Part shown: piece after piece, positions 7,898 through 17,740 of the stretch
Position numbering within the stretch: position 1 is the stretch's first letter
Layout of the letters: each line of letters starts with the position of its first letter
From: JAMXLO01 sp963776505
GTDB taxonomy: Bacteria; Pseudomonadota; Alphaproteobacteria; Acetobacterales; Acetobacteraceae
Direction of reading: 5' to 3'
Assembly: GCA_963776505.1 (NCBI GenBank)
Contig: CAVZNH010000011.1
Location: 62,001 to 126,000, forward strand
DNA: 64,000 bases
The notes under the pieces: model-generated
The model's database searches: none
Told to the model about the DNA's origin: nothing
Seen by the model: the letters and a program-made list of their open reading frames with translations, nothing else
Translations under genes and position numbers: made by a program

Positions 7898-8964
7898 GCC
7901 CGTTCATACCAGGAGCGCGAACGGCGAACGATGTGGACGACAGACAGCATGACCGGCACTTCCACCAGAACCCCCACAACGGTCGCGAGCGCCGCCCCCG
8001 ACTGAAATCCAAACAGGGCGATGGCGGTCGCGACCGCGAGTTCGAAGAAGTTACTTGCCCCGATCAATGCGGACGGCCCCGCCACGCACCATTCGACGCC
8101 GAGAACCCGGTTCAGCCAATAGGCAAGTCCCGCATTGAAATAGACCTGTATGACGATTGGCACGGCCAACAGCGCGATGACGACCGGCTGTCGTATGATC
8201 TGCTGCCCCTGCAGCCCGAACAGCAGCACCAGCGTCAGCAGCAGCGCGCAGAGTGACAGCGGAGCGAGCGTGCGCAGCGTGCGGCCAAGCACTGAAAGCC
8301 CACCTTGAGCCAACAGCATCTGGCGCCAGAGCTGGGCGACGATCACCGGCACAACGATATACAGCACGACCGACAGGATCAGCGTGTCCCATGGCACGGT
8401 GATCGACGACAGGCCCAGCAGCAGCCCGACGATCGGCGCGAAGGCCACCACCATGATCGTGTCATTGAGGGCAACCTGACTCAGCGTGAAATGCGGCTCG
8501 CCATCGACGAGGTTCGACCAGACGAACACCATGGCGGTGCACGGCGCCGCCGCCAGCAGGATCAGCCCGGCCGTGTAGCTGCTGATCTGCTCGGACGGCA
8601 GGTATGGCCGGAAGAGATGGGCGATGAATATCCATGCCAGCAAGGCCATGGAGAACGGCTTGATCAGCCAGTTGACGCCGACGGTCGAGGCGATGCCCCG
8701 CCAGTGCTGACCGACTTCCTTCAACGCGGCAGGATCGATCTTGAGCAGCATCGGCACGATCATCAGCCAGACCAGCACAGCGACGGGGAGATTGACCTGT
8801 GCGACCGTCGCGTTGCCGATGACCTGGAACACACTCGGCATGAGCTGGCCGAGGGCGATGCCAGCAATGATGCACAGCGCGACCCAAATCGTCAGGAAGC
8901 GCTCGAACATGCCCATTGCGGGCCGGTGCGGCGTGCGGCCGGCCGCGGCGGCTGAATCGCTCAT
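7894..8964 (-). CDS. acr3: ACR3-type arsenite efflux permease
   Basis: 356 residues from the ATG at 8964, which overlaps the arsM stop (ATGA); the frame is open further upstream but that would bury the start inside arsM. The ten-helix ACR3 pattern is clear, with LLAAAPCTAMVFVWSNLVDGE containing the conserved Cys required for arsenite transport (about residue 145), ALNDTIMV, and GASNFFELAVATAIALFG near the C-terminus with the conserved Glu. It pumps As(III) out of the cell using the proton motive force. It sits between the methyltransferase and an MFS gene with 4-base overlaps on both sides. Confidence 0.95.
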   Translation of the reverse strand: MSDSAAAAGRTPHRPAMGMFERFLTIWVALCIIAGIALGQLMPSVFQVIGNATVAQVNLPVAVLVWLMIVPMLLKIDPAALKEVGQHWRGIASTVGVNWLIKPFSMALLAWIFIAHLFRPYLPSEQISSYTAGLILLAAAPCTAMVFVWSNLVDGEPHFTLSQVALNDTIMVVAFAPIVGLLLGLSSITVPWDTLILSVVLYIVVPVIVAQLWRQMLLAQGGLSVLGRTLRTLAPLSLCALLLTLVLLFGLQGQQIIRQPVVIALLAVPIVIQVYFNAGLAYWLNRVLGVEWCVAGPSALIGASNFFELAVATAIALFGFQSGAALATVVGVLVEVPVMLSVVHIVRRSRSWYERA

Positions 8965-9779
8965 GCGTTCGGCTTGTGCGCCTCGATCATGGCTGAAGCG
9001 ACGCATTTCTCGATACCCCGCCCCGGCGCCCAGGCCGCGACCATTTCGCGGCTGTCGGGTTTGACCGCGACCGTCACGTCGACGAATCCCGCCTCGGAGA
9101 GCAACGCTTTGGCGCGTTCAGCGGAGATTGCACCTGCGATGCAGCCGCACAGCAGAGCCGGGTCGGCGCTGAGGTCCTCGGGCAACGGTGCGATGTTGAC
9201 CACGTCCGAGATCGCCACGCGCCCTCCCGGCTTCAGCACGCGGAAGGCCTCGCGGAATACCTGGGCCTTATCTGGCACAAGGTTGACCACGCAGTTCGAG
9301 ATGATCACGTCCGCTGTGTTGTCGGCAATCGGCAGGTGTTCGAGCTCGCCCAGGCGAAACTCCACATTGGCCGCGCCAACCTTCCCGGCATTGTCGCGCG
9401 CCTTTCGGAGCATCTCGTGCGTCATGTCGACACCGATGACGCGTCCGGTCGGGCCGACCTGCCGCGCGGCCAGCAGGCAGTCGAAGCCGGCGCCGCTGCC
9501 AAGGTCCACCAGGACCTCGCCCGTTTTGATAGCCGCAATGACCTGAGGGTTGCCGCAGCCGAGACCGAGGTTTGCACCCTCCGGCACGGCGGCCAGTTCC
9601 TCGGCCGAGTAGCCCATCTCCCGCGCCTTGTCGTCCAAGGCGGGTGCGACAGCGGTGTCGCAGCAGGAGGTCGTCGTCGGCGCGCAGCATGAGGCGTCGG
9701 CGCGCGCGGCGATACTGCCGTAGCGCGTGCGGACCATCTCCTTGATCTCGGTTGGTTCGATGAGCTTGTCCGATATCAT
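8961..9779 (-). CDS. arsM: Arsenite S-adenosylmethionine methyltransferase
   Basis: 272 residues. An N-terminal Cys cluster (CCAPTTTSCC) precedes LGLGCGNP, whose Cys is the first arsenic-binding residue. The SAM-binding motif VLVDLGSGAGFDCLLAA follows. SNCVVNLVPDK holds the second conserved Cys and CGCIAGAIS the third, the arrangement of ArsM/AS3MT. The enzyme methylates As(III) to mono-, di- and trimethylarsenicals. Start (9779) overlaps the arsR stop and its stop overlaps the acr3 start, both as ATGA, so detoxification by methylation and by efflux are co-translated. Confidence 0.95.
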   Translation of the reverse strand: MISDKLIEPTEIKEMVRTRYGSIAARADASCCAPTTTSCCDTAVAPALDDKAREMGYSAEELAAVPEGANLGLGCGNPQVIAAIKTGEVLVDLGSGAGFDCLLAARQVGPTGRVIGVDMTHEMLRKARDNAGKVGAANVEFRLGELEHLPIADNTADVIISNCVVNLVPDKAQVFREAFRVLKPGGRVAISDVVNIAPLPEDLSADPALLCGCIAGAISAERAKALLSEAGFVDVTVAVKPDSREMVAAWAPGRGIEKCVASAMIEAHKPNA

Positions 9780-10126
9780 TTGGGTGTCCCTTGCGTGGAT
9801 TGCTCTAGGGGCAGGCAGACCGGCAGACAGGAGCTGGTTGTGGAGCGGCCGCAGCAGTTCTCGGTCAGATAGGCGAGCAGCGCATTCATGGTGGGGTAGA
9901 CGGCTGCATAGATCAGCGATCGTCCATTGCGTGTGAACGTGGCGAGGCCAGCGTTCTTCAATTCCTTCAGATGGAACGCGAGGGTCGCCGAAGGCAGGCC
10001 GAGTTGCTCGCCGATCTGGCCGGCCGGTAAGCCATCGACGCCGGCCTGGACGAGCAAGCGATAGATATCGAGGCGGGACTCCTGGGCAAGAGCGGCCAGG
10101 GCAGCCAGGGCGTCCATTTTCTCCAT
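9776..10126 (-). CDS. arsR: ArsR/SmtB family arsenic-responsive repressor
   Basis: 116 residues from MEKMDALAAL. The winged-helix is visible: ALAQESRLDIYRLLVQAG, then the recognition region QLGLPSATLAFHLKELKNAG and the wing TRNGRSLIYAAV. The C-terminus carries Cys91, Cys92, Cys100 and Cys104 in ENCC...SSC, like ArsR proteins that bind As(III) through a C-terminal vicinal Cys pair instead of the CxC of plasmid ArsR. The ORF runs on to 10399 but only the last part is ArsR-like. An alternative ATG at 10117 is possible because the operator palindrome covers the ATG at 10126. Confidence 0.92.
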   Translation of the reverse strand: MEKMDALAALAALAQESRLDIYRLLVQAGVDGLPAGQIGEQLGLPSATLAFHLKELKNAGLATFTRNGRSLIYAAVYPTMNALLAYLTENCCGRSTTSSCLPVCLPLEQSTQGTPK

Positions 10127-10144
10127 AGTTCTGGAATTATGGAG
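10121..10144. promoter_or_regulatory. Probable ArsR operator (imperfect palindrome)
   Basis: CTCCATAGTTC (10121-10131) and GAATTATGGAG (10134-10144) are inverted copies matching at 10 of 11 positions with a 2-base centre. The dyad overlaps the 5' end of arsR and lies between arsR and the divergent Nudix gene, where an autorepressor should bind. Confidence 0.55.
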
Positions 10145-10222
10145 GGCTGCGGTCGATGTCAAGGTGTGACAGCCCAGATCACCAGCGCAAGGATGTTCCC
10201 GAGCGCAATATTGGAGTGTGGC

Positions 10223-10870
10223 ATGCAGGATGATCGCGGCCCGACCGATCCGCTCTGGCTGCTTTGGGGGCGCGAAATCCAGGCACTGGCGCAGACCGGC
10301 CTGGCTTTCACGGGCGATCCGTACGACCGCGAGCGCTACCAGCGACTGCGAGGTCTCGCGGCCCGGATCATGACCGGGCACACGCGACGGGATGTGCAAC
10401 CCATCGAAGCGTTGTCTGTAGGCGAAACCGGCTACGCCACCCCAAAGCTCGACGTACGTGGGGCGGTATTCAGGGACAGGCGGTTGCTCCTGGTGCAGGA
10501 AACAGCGGATGGCGACCGCTGGACGCTCCCGGGCGGCTGGGCGGACGTGAACGAAAGCCCATCCGAATCCGTCGTGAAGGAGGTGCGCGAAGAGTCCGGC
10601 TTCGACGTGCGTGTCGCCAAGCTTGCCGCCGTCTGGGATCGGTCACGACATCCGCATATGCCGCCGTATGCCTTTCACATTTGGAAGCTGTTCTTCGTGT
10701 GCGAGATTACCGGCGGCGAGCCTCGTGGCGGGCTGGAGACGAACGCGGTCGAATTCTTTGCCGAGAACGAGCTGCCGCGTGATCTGTCGATCAGCCGTGT
10801 GCTGCGTCCGCAGCTTCGGCGCATGTTCGAACACATGCGCCGACCCGAGCTGCCGACTGACTTCGACTGA
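10223..10870 (+). CDS. NUDIX hydrolase with N-terminal PF12535-type domain
   Basis: 215 residues. The ATG at 10223 follows TTGGAG with a 7-base spacer. Residues 1-60 (LLWGREIQALAQTGLAFTGD, then PYDRERYQRLR) match the helical N-terminal domain found on a subset of NUDIX enzymes. The NUDIX box is complete: GGWADVNESPSES then VVKEVREESGF, with the GX5E start and the metal-binding REXXEE. It should cleave a nucleoside diphosphate linked to another group; the substrate is not readable. It is divergent from arsR and convergent with ilvE (5-base gap), and there is no sign it belongs to arsenic resistance. Confidence 0.9.
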   Translation: MQDDRGPTDPLWLLWGREIQALAQTGLAFTGDPYDRERYQRLRGLAARIMTGHTRRDVQPIEALSVGETGYATPKLDVRGAVFRDRRLLLVQETADGDRWTLPGGWADVNESPSESVVKEVREESGFDVRVAKLAAVWDRSRHPHMPPYAFHIWKLFFVCEITGGEPRGGLETNAVEFFAENELPRDLSISRVLRPQLRRMFEHMRRPELPTDFD

Positions 10871-10875
10871 AAACC

Positions 10876-11780
10876 CTAGCCGGCCACCACCTTCGCCACT
10901 TCCGCCGGCGACTGCCGCACCAGCGCATCGTATCCCCGCAGCAGCGTCTCGGTGATCCGCGTCGGCGTGTAGCGGTGCCCGGCGATCTCGCGCACCGGCG
11001 TCACCTCGGCCGCGGTGCCGGCCAGGAACACCTCGCGTCGCGCGGCCGATCTCGGACGAACTCGATCGGCCGCTCCACCACCTTCATCTGCTGCCGCCGC
11101 GCCAGGCTCATCACCGAGCGCCGCGTGATGCCGTCCAGGAAGCAGTCCGGGTCGGGCGTGTGCAGTTCGCCGTCCATGACGAAGAAGATGTTCGCGCCGG
11201 TCGCCTCCGCCACCCGCCCGCGCCAGTCCAGCATCAGCGCATCGGCGTAGCCCTCTGCCTCCGCCTTGTGCTTCGACAGCGTGCCGATCATGTAGAGCCC
11301 GGTCGCCTTCGCCGCGGTCGGCGCGGTCTCCGGCGAGGGCCGCTTCCACTCCGCCATGCCCATCCGGATGCCCGCCATCCGGTCGTCGCCGAAATAGCTC
11401 GGCCACGGCCAGGCGGCGATCGCCAGGTGGATTTTCGTGTGCTGCGCCGCCACCGCCAGCATCTCGCGACCGCGCCAGGCGATCGGCCGCACATAGGCGT
11501 CGGTCAGCCCGTTCGCCGCCAGCACCTCGTTGCAGGCGGCATCGATCTGCTCCGCCGTAACGGGATCTCGAAGCCCAGGATGCGCGCCGAATTGATCAGC
11601 CGATCGGTGTGGTCGCGCAGCCGGAAGATGTTGCCCGCAATACGCCCGTTCGCCTTCGAACACGGCGCTGGCATAGTGCAGCCCATGTGTCAGAACATGC
11701 AGCTTGGCGTCGCGCCAGGGAACCAGGGCGCCGTCCCACCAGATCCAGCCGTCCCGATCGTCGAAAGGAACCAGCTCCAT
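10876..11780 (-). CDS. ilvE: Branched-chain amino acid aminotransferase (frameshifted)
   Basis: From the ATG at 11780 the product begins MELVPFDDRDGWIWWDGALV then KLHVLTHGLHYASAVFEGER, the typical BCAT start. Frame breaks occur near 11640, 11560 and 11045; pieces in the other frames complete the protein: GNIFRLRDHTDRLINSARIL, TAEQIDAACNEVLAANGLTD, ATGANIFFVMDGELHTP, REVFLAGTAAEVTPVREIAG. Net repair gives about 300 residues, normal length. The PLP lysine region (KATGLYMIGTLSKHKAEAEG) is intact. It transfers amino groups to leucine, isoleucine and valine keto acids. It is divergent from the MarR-regulator module. Confidence 0.85.
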
Positions 11781-11890
11781 GGCCGCATTCTCCGCAATAT
11801 TGTTTCTTCAAGCTCGGCCGACCGTATAATGATCACGGCGATAAGTCAACAACACTGACATAATTGCGCCCGGCCCAAGGAATGCCTGCC

Positions 11891-12373
11891 ATGCCCGAAC
11901 CGAAGGTCGATCCGGCCGAGACCGACATGCGCATGGCGCAGGACCTGCTGTTCTTCGCCTATCGCGACTTCACCAATGCCGCCGACGTGGTCCTGGAGGA
12001 ACTCGGCCTCGGCCGCGCGCACCATCGCGCGCTGCATTTCATCGGCCGCAATCCCGGCATCACCGTGTCCGATCTGCTGGGCATCCTGCGCATCACCAAG
12101 CAGTCGCTCGCCCGCGTGCTGGGCGCGCTGATGGAGCAGGGCTACGTCGCGCAGTCGCCCGGGCAGCGCCGACCGCCGCCAGCGGCTGCTGACCCTGACC
12201 GCGGCCGGCGCGGCGCTGGAGCGGCGGCTGTTCGAGCGCCAGCAGGAGCGTCTGCGGCCGGCCTATCGCGAGGCCGGCCCCGCCGCGGTGGATGGCTTCC
12301 GCCGCGTGATGCGCGGCATCATGGACGAGACCGCGCGCGCCTATATCGATGCGCACCATGCGAGGGAAGACTG

Positions 12374-12374
<1 letters not shown>
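11891..12374 (+). CDS. MarR family transcriptional regulator (one frameshift; PetP-like position)
   Basis: The ATG at 11891 has AAGGA with a 9-base spacer (MPEPKVDPAETDMRMAQDLL). The winged helix is visible: HHRALHFIGRNPGITVSDLL, then LRITKQSLARVLGALMEQGY. Near 12168 an extra A (CGCCG-A-CCG) breaks the frame; without it the protein continues QRLLTLTAAGAALERRLF and ends DAHHARED, about 160 residues. Its stop overlaps the response regulator start (TGATG). MarR plus OmpR regulator pairs of this kind resemble PetP-PetR of Rhodobacter, which control cytochrome bc1 genes; that equivalence is inference. Confidence 0.82.
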
Positions 12375-13076
<702 letters not shown>

Positions 13077-13088
13077 TCGACATCGGCG

Positions 13089-14444
13089 ATGCTGCCACCT
13101 GATCTGCAACCCGCGCGGATGGTGAAACGCGGTATCAGGAAGGTGCTGCCGCGCTCGCTGCTCGGGCGCAGCCTGCTGATGATCCTGCTGCCGCTGGTGC
13201 TGCTGCAGGCGGTCGCGCTGCAGATCTTCTATGGCAGCCATCTCGATGTGGTTTCGCGCCGGCTGTCCGGCGCCGTCGCCGGCGAGATCGCCTACACGCT
13301 GGAGCTGCTGCGACCGGTATCCCGACGAAGCCGATCGCGCGTGGATCCTGCGACATGGCGCGCCAGCGAGTTCGATCTGGACATGGCGATCGAAGCCGGC
13401 GCCGTGCTGCCCGAACGAGCGGGTCGACCAACATCCTCGGTCCGATGGACGACGACCTCGCGAGCGCACTGCGCGAGAAGGTCGGCATGCCGTTCATCAT
13501 GCCGACTGGACCTCCGAACCGCCAGTCCGTGCTGATCCGCGTGCAGCTGCCGGACGGCGTGCTGGACGTCGGCGCGCCGCGCAAGCGGCTGTACGCCGGC
13601 ACGATCTACATGTTTGTCGCTCTGGGTCGTCGGCATCGGCGATGGTGCTGTTCGGCATCGCCGCGCTGTTCATGCGCAACCAGGTGCGTGCGATCCGGCG
13701 CCTGGCAGCGGCGGCCGAGGCGTTCGGCATGGGGCGCGATATCGGGCCGATCAAGCCGGAAGGCGCCACCGAGGTGCGTCAGGCCGCGACGGCCTTCAAT
13801 CGGATGCAGGAGCGCGTGCGCCGCTTCCTGGTGCAGCGGACCGAGATGCTGGCGGGCGTCTCGCATGATCTGCGCACGCCGCTGACACGGCTGCGGCTGG
13901 CGCTGGCGATGATGCCCGCGCGCGAGGAACTGCGCCAGGACGTCGCCGAGATGACCGCCGATGTGGAGGAGATGGAGCGGATGATCAGCGGCTACCTTGC
14001 CTTCGCGCGCGGCGAGGGCACCGAGCAGGCTGAACCGGTCAACCTCTCGGCGGTGCTGGAGGAGGTTGCCGCCGGCGCACGTCGCTCCGGCGCCGAGGTC
14101 GCGGTGGATGCACCGCCGGCTTTGACGCTGCCGCTGCGTGCCAACGCGGTGCGACGCGCCATCACCAACCTGGTGGACAACGCGCGCCGCCACGCACACC
14201 GCGTCGCACTCGCGGCGATGCCGCAGGGCCGCATGGTGTTCGTGACGGTGGACGATGACGGCCCCGGCATTCCGCCTGAGCGGCGCGAGAGCGTGTTCCG
14301 CCCGTTCGAGAGTGACAGTAGCGGGCGGCACCGGACTTGGTCTCACCATCGCGCGCGACATCGTGCGCGCGCATGGCGGCGAGATCGTCCTGGAGGACAG
14401 TCCCGCTCGGCGGCCTGCGCGCGCGGATCAGGCTGCCGATCTAG
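13089..14444 (+). CDS. EnvZ-like sensor histidine kinase (multiple frameshifts)
   Basis: Repaired length is about 450 residues. An N-terminal helix (SLLMILLPLVLLQAVALQIF) precedes a short periplasmic domain, a second helix near the GIAALFMRNQVRAIRRLAAA segment, and HAMP. The dimerisation box GVSHDLRTPLTRLRLAL carries the phospho-acceptor His; the N-box is NLVDNARRHA; G-boxes are DDDGPGIPPERRESVFRPFE and GGTGLGLTIARDIVRAHGG. Breaks near 13318 (extra A, GCG-A-CCGG), 13420, 13500-13520, 13625-13645, 14315 and 14405 can each be mended by one or two bases. It is encoded 12 bases after the response regulator and should phosphorylate it. Confidence 0.82.
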
Positions 14445-14564
14445 CTTCCATCGTCGGATCATCCGGCTGATATCCTTTGGGGGCTCTCGTGCCGTGACCG
14501 TGCCTCCAGCTTGAGTTGTGACGTACAGCGACCCGCAGATGGTATACTTCCCCGGGAGGACCAA

Positions 14565-15366
14565 ATGCGACTACGAACCAATGTCCTGAAGGAGATTGCT
14601 CGTGAAGTATTGGGCCGAATGCGTGTGAAGCCAGAATTGGACCGGGCCTCTTCAAAGGTGCCAGCAGAATGACGAGTTTCCTGCCGATGATCCAAGCAAT
14701 ACGATCTACAGTTTCAATATTCAGGGCATACAGCTCGAGGTTCCGCGCTTGCTCCTTCATTCCGACATATGGCGAAGCTTCGTACAAGGATACTACGAAA
14801 GGAGCGAGATAGACGCGCTTCGTTATGCAATACGGCCTGGCGACACGGTTCTCGAGATCGGTGCGGGCATTGGATTTAGCTCGAGCTTTGCCAAGCGCGA
14901 GCTTCATGCCTCACGGATCGTTGCAATAGAGGCAGATCCGATCCTCATTCCCGTGACTAAGCGCACACACGAGGTCAGTGGCATCTGTGCTGAGGTGTGG
15001 AATGTCGTGGCCGCGGTGACGGACGGAGTGGTTGAGTTCAATCGCCAGCCATCATTCTGGGCATCCTCTATTGTCGATCTGCCTGGCAGCACGAAGGTGG
15101 TGCTTCCCGCACGCAGCCTGCAGGGGCTTCTCGACGAGGCGGATCCGGACGTCTTAGTTAAGGATACAGAGGGTGCCGAGGGCAAACTTTTTGACGGGCT
15201 GAGGCTCCCAGGAAGGCTTCGCCACGCGGTAGTCGAGGTCCACAAACCGCAGATCGGGCTCGCTGCGATCTCCGCATGCTTCGATGCAATGTCCAAGGCT
15301 TCCCTGGGTTACGATCCAGATGGGTCATCTCATACGAATGTCACGTTCAGCCGTATCGACCAATGA
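14565..15366 (+). CDS. FkbM family SAM-dependent methyltransferase (one frameshift)
   Basis: The ATG at 14565 has a strong GGGAGG site with a 6-base spacer and reads MRLRTNVLKEIAREVLGRMR to a stop at 14670. One extra T (GCAGAA-T-GACGAG) separates this from the long frame that reads NDEFPADDPSNTIYSF and continues to 15366. Removing it gives 266 residues, typical for FkbM methyltransferases. The SAM motif is TVLEIGAGIGFSSSFAKREL, with VVAIEAD-like RIVAIEADPI and DVLVKDTEGAEGKLFDGL, the FkbM signature. Such enzymes O-methylate sugars in polysaccharides or glycolipids. The stretch is visibly richer in A+T than its neighbours, suggesting transfer. Confidence 0.78.
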
Positions 15367-15660
15367 GGCAGGACGCGCCAACGGCCCGACCCGACTTGGC
15401 ACTGCCTGGGGCACTGAAAAAGACGGTTTCCTGCTGCGTGGATTGCACTAGGGGCCGCCGTCCGTCAAACCGGCCGGACTCAAAAGTTCGGAATTTATCG
15501 ACTAGGTTGGCCTCGCCATCATAAGCTGCCTGACAAGACACGAGAACCACGGGGTGCCTAAGCTACGATTCTCTTCATGGGTCGCCACCACCGCGACCAC
15601 GGACCGCCTGCAGTGTGCATGTCTAACCAAACTTATACGAAGTCCCGCTGACGACGACTT

Positions 15661-15696
15661 ATACCGTCATGCCGGGCCGCCCCGGCATGACGGTAT
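15661..15696. terminator. 16-bp perfect hairpin between convergent genes
   Basis: ATACCGTCATGCCGGG (15661-15676) and its exact inverse (15681-15696) flank a 4-base loop. It lies between convergent stops at 15366 and 15713 and probably ends transcription both ways, although the T-tract is weak. The TCATGCCGGG core marks it as a dispersed alphaproteobacterial palindrome. The rest of 15367-15712 shows no gene. Confidence 0.55.
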
Positions 15697-15712
15697 AGGT
15701 TTAGCCTAGCGT

Positions 15713-17050
15713 TCACACCGCTTCGTATTCAGCGGAGATCTCCTTGTTGGTGTAGTCCGTCAGCAGTGACGTCGCGATGATGCCGATGATCGCGCAGAAC
15801 AGGATGTAGAACGCGATCGGCCAGGCGGACCCGTAGGTGGCGAACAGCCACGTCGCGATGAACGGCGAAGGTCCGCCCGCGATGACCGAAGCAAGCTGAT
15901 AGCCGATCGATGTGCCGCTATAGCGCAGCCGCGGCGTAAAGCTTTCCGCGATGAGTGCCGCCTCCGGCCCGTATTGCGTCATCACCGGCAGCAGCGAGAT
16001 GGCGATCGCGGTGAAGACCACCCACGGGATGCCCGTGTTGAGCATGGCAATATAGACGAACCCAAAGATGCCCATGAACACACAGCCAATCATGAACATG
16101 TTTTTGCGGCCGACGTGATCCGACAGGTATCCGGCGCAGACCACCCACATGAAGCCCAGCACGGTCTGGCTGATGACGCCTAGCAGCACGAAGTCGCGCG
16201 AGAAACCCAGTACACCGGTGGCGTAGGTAAAGATCCACGCCCCGACGATGTAGCCGGGTGCCTGCTCCGGCATGCGCAGCAGCGCAGTCAGTATGATCTG
16301 CTTCGGTTGCCGCCTCAGCACCTCGAGCACTGGCACGCGCTCGGTGCGTTCCTCGTCAATAATCTTCTGGAATACTGGCGTCTCCATGATGCCGAGCCGG
16401 ATCCACAGTCCGACGACAACCATGATGGCGCTGAGGAAGAACGGGATGCGCCAGCCCCAGACGATGAACTGGTCACCGGAGAGCCAACTGAAGAACAGCA
16501 CCGCACAGTTCGCCAGGAATAATCCCGCGGGTGCGCCGAACTGCGGCCATGCGGATAGAAAACCACGATTCTTGTTGGTGCGCGCCCACTCCATCGCCAA
16601 CAGGACCGAGCCGCCCCATTCGCCGCCAACGCCGATACCCTGGATCAGGCGGATGACCGTGAGCAGGATTGCGCCCCAGATGCCGATGCTGTTGTAGCCC
16701 GGCACGCAGCCAACGGCGACCGTGGCGACGCCGGTCACCAGCAGCGTGACGATCAGCGTCGCCTTGCGCCCGATCCGGTCTCCCCAGTGGCCAAAGATGA
16801 AGGCGCCGATCGGCCGGCCGACGAAGCCGATAAAGAACACGCTGAACGCCTCGAGCACGCCGACGATGGGGTTTGACCTAGGGAAGAACAGCTTGCCGAA
16901 AACGAGTGCGGTCACCGTGCCGTACAGCAGGAAGTCGTACCACTCGATCGTGGTGCCAACCGTGCTGGCAATCACGGCGCGACGCAGATGTGCTTTGTGT
17001 TCGGCTTCGGACAGCCCACTTGGCGTGACGGCTGCTGGCGCTGCGGTCAT
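15713..17050 (-). CDS. MFS transporter, metabolite:H+ symporter (MHS) family
   Basis: 445 residues from MTAAPAAVTPSGLSEAEHKA; the ATG at 17050 has GGGAGG with a 7-base spacer, while the frame open to 17161 has no such site. The MHS hallmarks are TTIEWYDFLLYGTVTALVFG in helix 1, GRPIGAFIFGHWGDRIGRKA at loop 2/3, and RLIQGIGVGGEWGGSVLLAM in helix 4. This family imports carboxylates, shikimate, proline/betaine or alpha-ketoglutarate with protons. Twelve hydrophobic segments are visible. It is monocistronic as far as the sequence shows, so the substrate remains open. Confidence 0.92.
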   Translation of the reverse strand: MTAAPAAVTPSGLSEAEHKAHLRRAVIASTVGTTIEWYDFLLYGTVTALVFGKLFFPRSNPIVGVLEAFSVFFIGFVGRPIGAFIFGHWGDRIGRKATLIVTLLVTGVATVAVGCVPGYNSIGIWGAILLTVIRLIQGIGVGGEWGGSVLLAMEWARTNKNRGFLSAWPQFGAPAGLFLANCAVLFFSWLSGDQFIVWGWRIPFFLSAIMVVVGLWIRLGIMETPVFQKIIDEERTERVPVLEVLRRQPKQIILTALLRMPEQAPGYIVGAWIFTYATGVLGFSRDFVLLGVISQTVLGFMWVVCAGYLSDHVGRKNMFMIGCVFMGIFGFVYIAMLNTGIPWVVFTAIAISLLPVMTQYGPEAALIAESFTPRLRYSGTSIGYQLASVIAGGPSPFIATWLFATYGSAWPIAFYILFCAIIGIIATSLLTDYTNKEISAEYEAV

Positions 17051-17248
17051 CCCTGAACCTCCCAAAATGTGCGGGCAATTTCGCTTGCCCGTTTGTTGGC
17101 CCTCGTCGGCGCTGCCGCGGGGCATTTCCCTCGCTTCAGTCGAGACCGAAGCAAGACGCAATGACTAAAAGGACTATACTGAAGCCCTTTGCGTACTGCC
17201 GCAGTTACAATGTGCCATTCACAAACTATTGAAATCGGTTATCAATTG

Positions 17249-17674
17249 TCACTTTTGCTTCTGCGCCAGCGCTTTCACTTCATCCATCGCCTCGATGAAG
17301 CGCTGGTTGATCAAGGACAGGGCTTCCGAATTGGACTGCTGGATCAGGTCGCTCAGCTCTTTCATGTGCGCCACCGCATGCTGGTAGGCTTGTTTCAGCA
17401 GCTCCGCCTGCTTCGCTGCCTTGACCTGCGGTGCCTCGGTTGTGGCGAGCGCCTGCATCGCCTCGGTGAGTTCCGTCATGCTGCTCTGCACAATCTCCAT
17501 GTGGCGTCGGGCCACCGCCTGCGCGCCTTCCAGCGCGACGCGGTTGGCCGCCGACAGAGTTTCGAGATTTTTGCGGTTGGCAGCGAGGAACATCTCCATG
17601 TCCGGCAGCGCCGGCAGCTTCATGTCGGCGAAGAACCTGGTGAAGTCCATGTTCGGTTGCGGATTGCTTGCCAT
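17249..17674 (-). CDS. Phasin family protein (polyhydroxyalkanoate granule-associated)
   Basis: 141 residues from MASNPQPNMDFTRFFADMKL. The ORF runs upstream to 18088 but that part is a shadow of the dioxygenase gene; GGGAG lies 12 bases before the ATG. The middle (about 30-130) is continuous amphipathic helix with the phasin_2 pattern: FLAANRKNLETLSAANRVAL, ARRHMEIVQSSMTELTEAMQ, KQAELLKQAYQHAVAHMKEL. Phasins coat PHA granules and control their size. Its presence implies carbon storage as PHA, though no PHA synthase is in the window. Confidence 0.85.
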   Translation of the reverse strand: MASNPQPNMDFTRFFADMKLPALPDMEMFLAANRKNLETLSAANRVALEGAQAVARRHMEIVQSSMTELTEAMQALATTEAPQVKAAKQAELLKQAYQHAVAHMKELSDLIQQSNSEALSLINQRFIEAMDEVKALAQKQK

Positions 17675-17740
17675 GGTTGGGTAACTCCCGGCCGGGTCAC
17701 GCAGGTTGCACGCACGCGGCTTCCTGCGCAATCTGTGGCG

